From Haemonchus contortus (taxonomy: Eukaryota; Nematoda; Chromadorea; Rhabditida; Trichostrongylidae), in the NCBI GenBank assembly GCA_000469685.2, contig LS997567.1:37716005-37780004 (forward strand): a DNA stretch of 64,000 nt. The letters are read 5' to 3'. Position numbers and translations under genes: made by a program. Shown here in pieces: positions 56,204 to 64,000 of the stretch (within the stretch, counting starts at the first letter, position 1; every line of letters starts with the position of its first letter). The notes under the pieces were generated by a model. That model had not been told where the DNA came from and made no database searches. It saw only the letters and a list, made by a program, of their open reading frames with translations.

Positions 56204-57394
56204 TTAGGTTGATCGAAAAGTTTTGGTAGGTTTTTTGAAATGTGCATTTTCGATTTTTGACGTATATCCATAACCTGTCATGTGACACTCTAAAGGTGTA
56301 TAAGGGCACGTGTGCCTACCTTAGTTTAAACACGATGTCAGTTTCACAAGGCTATCTTCGAGCCACCATCTTCTATGAGTGGCGCTGCGGCACAGGAGCG
56401 ACAGCAACATTCCACAACATCAACAGCGCACTGGGGGAGAACACCACTTCCGTCGCAACCATAAGTCGCTGGTTCATTCGCTTCAAAGAAGGAGGCACGG
56501 GCTTCGAAGACAAACCTCGGTCTGGACGTCGACTCGCCGTCGACGACTCCGTCATTCTCGACACAGTCACGATGATTCGGAAGTTCACACCCGCAGCCTT
56601 GCGACGGGACATGGGTGTGCCCAATCAATTGTCGTTGGTCGTCGTCAGGCCCTCGGTTACAGAAAAGTGCTGACTCGATGGATACCTCATGCCTTGACCG
56701 ATAGCTTGCGGTACACCCGGGTGTCCATTTGTCAGTCTCTCCTTCTTCGCCTACATCGCAGGGGGTTTCTGGGAAACTAGACACTATAGATGAAAACTGG
56801 ATCCTCTACGACACTAACTAGCACTGCGCCGACGCAATCCCCGGCCTCTACCCCAAGAAGTTTCTCCTTTATTGCTCCTGGGATCCAAAAGGAACGCTGT
56901 ACTACGAATTGCTCAAGGAAGGTCATACAGCTACCGCTCCCTGTTACTCTGGTCACCTGCAGAAACTTGCGGAAGCCGTTCAAGAAAAATGGCCTAGAAC
57001 AACTTCGGTGCACCTCCTCCATGATAACGCTAGGCCTCACTTAGGTAAAGAAACCCGCGCAAAATTGGAGGAGGTAGGCTGGGACACGGTTCCACATCCT
57101 TTCTATTCACCTGGTATTGCTTCTTCATATTACCACTTGTTCCGGTTCCTCAAGACTCCTCTAGGCAAAAAACGATTCGTCAACCACGACCACTTTGAAC
57201 AAGTGGTCGGTGACTTCTTTGACTCCCAATCTTCCTAGTTCTGGGAGAAGGGAATTGCTGACCTGCCCGCCAGGTGGGACAATGTTACAACTAACTATAG
57301 TTATTATATTGTTGATTAACTTTATTGTTTGCAGAGTTGTAAAATAGAACACAAAAAACATTTCAACACAATCAAGACTTTTCGATCGACCTAA
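56204..57394 (+). mobile_element. Mariner (1191 bp), near full length
   Basis: TIRs TTAGGTTGATCGAAAAGT and complementary ACTTTTCGATCGACCTAA with TA on both sides (56202-56203, 57395-57396). It is a different mariner family from those at 24.8, 32.4 and 52 kb by its ends. Confidence 0.85.
56335..57290 (+). pseudogene. Mariner transposase with lost catalytic Asp
   Basis: The ATG at 56335 opens a 113-codon N-terminal frame with WFIRFKEGGTGFEDKPRSGR, the HTH linker block, ending in a stop at 56671. Other frames continue with DENWILYDT (first Asp), HLLHDNARPH (second Asp) and FYSPGIASSYYHLFRFLK, where the third Asp of the D34D triad is Tyr. A premature TAG before FWEKGIADLPARW and two shifts complete its decay. 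Confidence 0.75.
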
Positions 57395-58043
57395 TATCAT
57401 ATCGGTCCCCAAGATACCTTGCCGTCGAATCGAGAAGTTTTACCTTCAACTCGTTAATTCAGGTGCATGCTCGCTTAGCTGAAATGTGTTTTGTACATCT
57501 GGGCCTCTGTTGCACCAATCCCAAACTCAATTCAGCCTCTTCACGACTACACATTTTTCTGATAGATACGCTGACACAGACGTATAGGGTAAGAATATTA
57601 TTGAATATTTGAGGGATTCGCTACGGCCACTTGAATGCTCCTGTTGAGATGCGTGAAATCACAGAACGCTATGTTTTTGAGGCAAGCTTTTTCTTATATG
57701 TTGGGATGACAGATGGGTCTTGCGACACATGTGACATTTTTTTTTCAAAACTTTCTTGTTCATATTGGACTGCATTGAACGTACAGTACACCCGCCGTAG
57801 CTTTCCATTACTTGTGCCTAATGCTTCGGCAGATGCTCTATGTACTTCTCCCTGAACTTTGTAGAACGCTGTCCGAAAAAGCCTCTAATACAGGATTTCA
57901 TATATATCATATTCAATACGGTATCTAGTGGCTGTAGCACTCCTTACTAGCATCCTTGCGTGAAGCACGCTTCTCTATTCCACCAACAGCAGAGCAATAC
58001 TTTTTTAGTAGAAACAAAGATCTGCTTGCTTTAGGAGCCTGCG
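57395..58043. other. Nothing recognised
   Basis: Open frames up to 74 codons with no domain; the 5' limit of the following LINE fragment is uncertain and could reach into this stretch. Confidence 0.35.
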
Positions 58044-59040
58044 CCTTTTCTCTACATTTCATGAAACTGTACGAGCGGCTAGTTGACTTGAGGTTAAGGG
58101 AACTCGTCTCTATAACTTTAGAACACTTTGTATTCACGCCTGGGAAATCTACAACGGATGCAATCTCCGTAAGAAGGAAGGTGATGGGGAAATATCAAAA
58201 TAGCGTAAACCTTGCTACCTGGCCGCCGCTGCTTACTGCGATCACTTCTTTCAAGAGTGCTCTGAGAAGAGAACATTTCTGAACGCCTGATCTACATGAG
58301 CATCGATGTGTACGACGAGTCCAAGGCAATCTTACGGCTTACAAGAACTATAACCGTTATACTTTATTAGTTGGATTATTAAATAACTGCCTTGGTTTAT
58401 GTTTACAAAGAGTCTGCTCTGAGCCGGCTCATCTTACTAACATCTGAAGTCTTCACAGATAGGCTGATTGAAGATCCCATGAAAACCATACCAGCGAGTC
58501 GCTCTGCCAACGAAAGCAAGGAGAGAGCTCCAGGGTATGCCGCAAAAATGGTAGAGCATGCAGACAGAAAGTGGAGACCGGGTAAACGTGAAGAAAACCA
58601 AGCTCCCAAGCACAGGTTAGGATACAGAGCCAATCTTGGAGAGCTACGGGGAGAACGTTCGAAGAGTACAAGTCTACCGATATCTGGGTAAAGAACTAGC
58701 AGCACTGTGGTGTTTCTCAGGCTGTAAAGGCGAATAAACGCGGTAAGAGTAAAACGAAGGGAGTCCGATGGTGTCCTCCGTGATCAGCGGTGCTTCAGGA
58801 AAATCTTTACAGTGGTGAGGATGAAGATGCTCGACACATTGAACGCTGGCAGGTAGGCAGCAATATTGAAAGGCAACTGCATAAAGATGAGAGTTCTGAG
58901 ATGTGCCAGCAGTTTGACGTGGTTCAATCGGGTCAGAAACGAGGACGCTAAGACGATAATGCATACTGCCCTTATCTAGCTGAAGAAAGGAGAACAGCTC
59001 TCGCAATTGGGAACGTCCGCTTCGCGCGCATGTCGAAATT
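58044..59040 (+). pseudogene. RTE-type LINE, 5'-truncated reverse transcriptase remnant
   Basis: MKLYERLVDLRLRELVSITL, EHFVFTPGKSTTDAISVRRK is the RT segment before motif A. After a deletion, frames give NVKKTKLPSTG and VQVYRYLGKELA (58570-58700), then LTWFNRVRNEDAKTIMHTA near 58910-58970, the typical RTE C-terminus. The YADD motif is missing. The 3' non-coding tail may merge with the SINE that follows. Confidence 0.7.
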
Positions 59041-59061
59041 AGGTCACCCCTCCCACTGCGT

Positions 59062-59370
59062 GCGGCGCAGCCCATAGGTTGTGTACTGGCAAGTGGCGCA
59101 CTATATCACACGCACGGTCAGGGGTTCGAATCCCGGATAGATGCCCGCCTAGGCCAACCAAGCCTTCCATACCTCCGGGGTTGGTGAATTGGTACCAGAC
59201 TCGTCTGGTAGGATAAAAGCACTGACTTGTACATCGGCACCACCGCAAGTCATTGTATAGGCCACATACGCACTCATTACGCCACTACGATTCTGAATGG
59301 AAGTTGAGTGCGGGGGCGCATCCCTCAGACGGGATTGATTAACGCCAAAAACTTTATCCTTTATCCTTTA
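59062..59370 (+). repeat. tRNA-derived SINE, near full length
   Basis: A box TGGCAAGTGGC at 59087, B box GGTTCGAATCC at 59123-59133, a ~200-base body, then a terminal (CTTTATC)n run (ACTTTATCCTTTATCCTTT) at 59349-59368. It directly follows RTE C-terminal sequence, and RTE enzymes commonly mobilise such SINEs. The tRNA-like head matches the truncated copy at 4.3 kb. Confidence 0.65.
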
Positions 59371-60489
59371 AACTGTTCGCGGTTATTCTTATGAGCAAGC
59401 TTACTTTCCCCACGTTTTAAACCGGCAAGACACTGTAGGATGGTAGAAACCATTGCCTAATGTGCAACACAAATACTAGGCTTTGCCTTCCCAAAAGCCT
59501 TCCCAAAAAACTCCCCCACGGGATATTTGAAAAATTCAACATGTTGCATTCTTACGGCATTCAACCAAGAACTCTTTACTGACGTCTCCGGTTAGTCATC
59601 CAAATGCTCTTTCCGGGCCCACACAGGCACTTCTTACAGTGTTTCAGAAGAGGTGAGTTAATAGGAACAACGAAAGTGTCGCAAGACCTATGAACCCATT
59701 CAGTTCACACCGTTGATTTTAATAAAGTACTTTTTAGCAGCTCGAGAGACACCCTTATCCTTAGTCTTCATCTGCAGGCACTACCTCAAAGATGTGCAGT
59801 TGCCTCCAATATCAACCTCAACACGGCTGACCTCGAGTTGTTATAGTTATAAGCTTTATTAATGTTTCCTCTTCCGGTTATTAGCTTTTCATATTTTTTA
59901 TTGTTCATGTTGTTGTATTAAAGCTTTTTCATGAAAAGTTATTCGTACTGATTCAAGAAAAGTGAGTATCACCTTTTTTGCCATCCGATTTCGAAGGTTC
60001 AAATCCACCTCTAGAAGTGGACTTTTGCGCTGCACTATATCACTATATCCTCCTCACTCCTTTTTTGTGATTGTAGTGTGTTTGTGTATCGTGAGATGGC
60101 AGGAAGGGTAACCAGTCCCTAATCATAGATATGTTCACTGATCTCTGAACTAACTCGAAGAGTGAATCGACGACAATGGGGCAAAGTTGACGATGGCTTT
60201 TACCCCTGCCTCGTCTGAGGCTAGCTTCAAAGGCAGCAGTGATGAAGTGGACAAAAGCTACGCAGTGCTCAGAAGAATCTGATCTCAAACATCTTTCTCA
60301 ATCTCGAAGTAATCCATAATCCAGATTCAACTAGACTGTACTACTACTTCTGAATCCATGGTGCCATCTTGTGTGAGCTGCTTAGGCGTGGCACTTTCCT
60401 AACATCTTCTCTCACAATGTTGCCGCTGCGTTTGATAGCGCTAGAAACGGTCGTTTTTGACGGAGAGTGTTTCAAGTCTGCACGGTTCT
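59371..60489. other. Nothing recognised
   Basis: AT-rich with short frames; an 81-codon minus frame at 60043-60288 has no recognisable motif. Confidence 0.4.
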
Positions 60490-60498
60490 GGTTGACGC

Positions 60499-60885
60499 GG
60501 GTCCGGAAACAAATCCCAGAAGACGGAGTTGCGCACGCCGCACCCGCCGCATATCGCAGGATTGCGATGGAAGATTGGAGCGCGCAATTTGTGAGGTAGG
60601 GAGTCCTTTAGTTATTTGCATTGGCTGGCCGCTCCCTTCAATTCCAATGCTGTATTGATCGTCGCTAGTATAGGAGGAATCATTCTAATTAAACAAGTCC
60701 AATATACATGAAAACAAGAAAAGGAAAGATAAAAAACGATCAAAACCAATAAAAAAGAAAGGCAACCAACGAAAAATATTGCGTCATATCGATTGGCGGG
60801 GGGCGGGGTGAGTACGGTAGTTGCAGTGACATATGCCGCATGCCGCAAGGGAGAATGCCGCAATAGGGGAGAAGTTCTGATACCC
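60499..60885. mobile_element. Non-autonomous element with 9-bp target duplication, copy 2 (387 bp)
   Basis: GGTTGACGC occurs at 60490-60498 and 60886-60894. The element is the inverted, diverged partner of 53859-54237, with ends GGGTCCGG and ATACCC and an internal TAGGGGAGAAGTTC near the right end. Confidence 0.8.
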
Positions 60886-60894
60886 GGTTGACGC

Positions 60895-62329
60895 TCTTGG
60901 TGCTATTTGAAACTTTCCTCCATATATCTCGTTCAGCTCTGCTGAACAACTTGCGTTGACGTCCCCGAACATCTCCGTTGCTGTGGGCTTCAGGATCACT
61001 GAGGTAGGAGCAAACCAAGCAGTGAGTCCTGCCGATCCGCCTTCAAGGCTCGTCTCGTCCAACTTAGAGCGGTCAGCCGAGGTTGGTGCTCCGGCACCAT
61101 CTTCCCAAGCTTCCTCGACAGTCGTAACAGACGGTAGCTGGAGTCCTTTAATCACAGCGGCCTCCATTCCCTTCCACCGCCATCTTAATTCCTATAGGCG
61201 CAATCCTTTCTACTTGTTGTTTCAGCGGAGCGACTTTAAGCGTGCAAATCAGTGGACAATGTTAGCGATCACCTCATACGGCACAGCCCTCGCATCGGTC
61301 GCGAGCCATTTTAATGCCTGACGAGAATATAAAGGCTTACTGTTCTGATTTTGCCGCTGTAGAAAGTGATAAGATGAGAGCCACGTTCCGAAAGTCTGTG
61401 TTAGCTATGGTGAGGTCATGCGAGTCAGGTAATTCAAGAATTTGCCGGCGTTCGGTGACCCATACACCCACCATGACAACTGTAACCAACTTTCGTAGTG
61501 AAGTGAAAGCGTGCCCATTAAGACACCTGCGGCAACACTAGCTTTATGTGAGTGGTGCTTGAGCTGTCTTTCCATCGACCAAAGGTCAGCACTCTTTCTC
61601 TACTAGTTCAGAGTAACGAGTCAGTGGCAGGTTCAAGAACAACTACAGTTATCATGAGGCGCTCACTAAAACGTTCGACATCACAATCGAGTCTCGGAAA
61701 TGTTCGGAGACAAAAATGCCGTCGTTGGTGGTCCTGTGAGAGTCGAGTGAGAGTCACTCAGGAGTCCGCGTCCAGTTGGCTTACCATTAGTTGTACGCGG
61801 ATCCTCAAGTTAGGAGACGGGCCGACCTCAGAACACTACCGCCGCTTCTGAATTACTCATGCGTTCAACGTATCACGGTTTGCTGTTACGGAGTCCGCGG
61901 GAGCCTATGCGCACTCGCAAAGCCCGAAAGGTATGAAAAGTACGCGAATCTCGATTGCAAGGTTGGCATTGAGGTTCAACTGTGCTGATTCAAGTCTTTC
62001 ACAAGGTATGAAAGAGTCGCTTTGTAGCTCTAAATGTTGGCAAGTTGACAGGTCGCTCTTGCAAGTTAGTGGATGCGCTGAAGCGTGGACGAAAGTCTTT
62101 TGTGCAGTGGTGCAGGAGGCGAGCTAGTATGGCTACGATTAGGGGACATTGGCTTCAAAGCTATTCATTGCAGAAGATCCAGGATTCTTTGTGAAACTCA
62201 ATGTATCCCGGTGACGAAGTCTTCGAGTCACTCGAAAAGGCACTTTCTGAGCAGCAGCCTTTGTCAAATGCTCCTTGAATTGCCTTTTTGCAAACTGCAG
62301 TGTACTCACAAGGCATCCATTTTCACAGC
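60895..62329. other. No gene recognised
   Basis: Contains a 121-codon + frame (60956-61321) and a 127-codon minus frame (60784-61167) that overlap and lack motifs; neither can be called a gene. It borders the large microsatellite. Confidence 0.35.
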
Positions 62330-63527
62330 TGTATGTATGTATGTATGTATGTACGTATGTATGTATGTACGTATGTATGTATGTATGTATGTATGTATGT
62401 ATGTATGTATGTATGTATGTATGTATGTATGTATGTATGTATGTATGTATGTATGTATGTATGTATGTATGTATGTATGTATGTATGTATGTATGTATGT
62501 ATGTATGTATGTATGTATGTATGTATGTATGTATGTATGTATGTATGTATGTATGTATGTATGTATGTATGTATGTATGTATGTATGTATGTATGTATGT
62601 ATGTATGTATGTATGTATGTATGTATGTATGTATGTATGTATGTATGTATGTATGTATGTATGTATGTATGTATGTATGTATGTATGTATGTATGTATGT
62701 ATGTATGTATGTATGTATGTATGTATGTATGTATGTATGTATGTATGTATGTATGTATGTATGTATGTATGTATGTATGTATGTATGTATGTATGTATGT
62801 ATGTATGTATGTATGTATGTATGTATGTATGTATGTATGTATGTATGTATGTATGTATGTATGTATGTATGTATGTATGTATGTATGTATGTATGTATGT
62901 ATGTATGTATGTATGTATGTATGTATGTATGTATGTATGTATGTATGTATGTATGTATGTATGTATGTATGTATGTATGTATGTATGTATGTATGTATGT
63001 ATGTATGTATGTATGTATGTATGTATGTATGTATGGTATGTATGTATGTATGTTTATGTATGTATGTATGGGATGTATGTGATGTATGTATGTATGTATG
63101 TAAGGTATGTATGTAATGTATGTATGTATGTATTGTATGTATTGTATGTATGTATTGTATGTATGTATGTATGTAATGTATGTATGTATGTATGTATGTA
63201 TGTATGTATGTATGTAGTATGTATGTATGTATGTATGTATGTATGTTATGTATGTATGATGTATGTATGTATGTTATGTATGTAATTATGTATGTATGTA
63301 TGTATGTATGTATGTTGTATGTATGTAATGTATGTATGTATGTTATGTATGTATGTATGTATGTATGTATTGTAGTATGTATGTATGTATGTATGCTATG
63401 TTGTATGTATGTATGTATGTATTGTATTGTATGTATGTATGTATGTATGTATGTATGTTGTTGTATGTATGTATGTATGTATGTATGTATGTTATGTATG
63501 TATGTATGTATGTATTATGTATGTATG

Positions 63528-63558
<31 letters not shown>

Positions 63559-64000
63559 TGTATGTATGTATGTATGTATGTATGTATGTATGTATGTATG
63601 TATGTATGTATGTATGTATGTATGTATGTATGTATGTATGTATGTATGTATGTATGTATGTATGTATGTATGTATGTATGTATGTATGTATGTATGTATG
63701 TATGTATGTATGTATGTATGTATGTATGTATGTATGTATGTATGTATGTATGTATGTATGTATGTATGTATGTATGTATGTATGTATGTATGTATGTATG
63801 TATGTATGTATGTATGTATGTATGTATGTATGTATGTATGTATGTATGTATGTATGTATGTATGTATGTATGTATGTATGTATGTATGTATGTATGTATG
63901 TATGTATGTATGTATGTATGTATGTATGTATGTATGTATGTATGTATGTATGTATGTATGTATGTATGTATGTATGTATGTATGTATGTATGTATGTATG
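62330..64000. repeat. (TATG)n tetranucleotide microsatellite, at least 1.67 kb
   Basis: Nearly pure ATGT/TATG units from 62330 to about 63030, an interrupted segment at 63030-63540 with 1-2 base slips, then pure units to the end of the window, so the true length is greater. Because the period is 4 and the units contain no stop on the + strand, all frames stay open as MYVC repeats; these are not genes. Confidence 0.95.

Noticed and set aside
56344..56784. A 146-codon minus-strand ORF over the mariner
   Set aside because: It is the antisense shadow of the transposase N-terminus.
62085..63285. Long open frames of MYVC repeats (up to 343 codons)
   Set aside because: They are a by-product of a stop-free tetranucleotide repeat; there is no gene context.
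1..64000. CRISPR arrays, bacterial operons, rRNA genes or prophage
   Set aside because: No regularly spaced short repeats, ribosome binding sites, rRNA motifs or phage genes were seen; the sequence is clearly eukaryotic.

Overview
This is eukaryotic DNA, most likely from a strongylid parasitic nematode; a hookworm-like genome is the best guess. Three things point there: spliced genes with several 46-61 bp GT-AG introns and TTTCAG-type acceptors, the mix of CR1 and RTE LINEs, mariner, Tc1, MULE and Penelope elements, and the absence of operons or ribosome binding sites. The species is inferred from element content, not proven.

Host genes are sparse. The best is a UAS-UBX domain gene (p97/Cdc48 adaptor, UBXN7-like) on the + strand at 6.8-11.8 kb; its fourth intron holds an internally deleted CR1 LINE. 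A decayed UPF1-like superfamily 1 helicase lies at 34.3-37.7 kb. A two-exon gene for a small, extremely acidic protein sits in both arms of a divergent inverted duplication (40.7-45.3 kb). A possible small two-exon Gln/Glu-rich gene is at 51 kb.

Most of the rest is nested mobile DNA. A Penelope-like retroelement (13.1-17.1 kb) has 537-bp direct pseudo-LTRs, an inverted flank, an 11-bp target duplication, a reverse transcriptase plus GIY-YIG ORF and hammerhead-ribozyme motifs. It is followed by a spliced MULE transposase gene (17.1-19.5 kb) and remnants of a second Penelope family (12.4 and 20 kb). At 22-27.6 kb a Tc1-like element sits inside a dispersed repeat, and a CR1 LINE is broken by a third Penelope fragment plus a deleted mariner. 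A Ty3/gypsy pol remnant (27.7-32 kb) has its integrase split by a tRNA-derived SINE with an 8-bp target duplication. Two long dispersed repeats (38.1-40.5 and 47.4-50.6 kb) each contain about 1.05-kb tandem units.

From 51 to 61 kb there are several mariners, foldback MITE families, two short elements with perfect 9-bp target duplications (MULE-type), an RTE LINE tail and a tRNA-derived SINE. The window ends in at least 1.67 kb of (TATG)n microsatellite.

No defence island, CRISPR array or gene cluster is visible. The most novel signals are the inverted duplication with its acidic gene and convergent Cys-containing ORF, the ribozyme-bearing Penelope families, and the set of precisely dated nested insertions.
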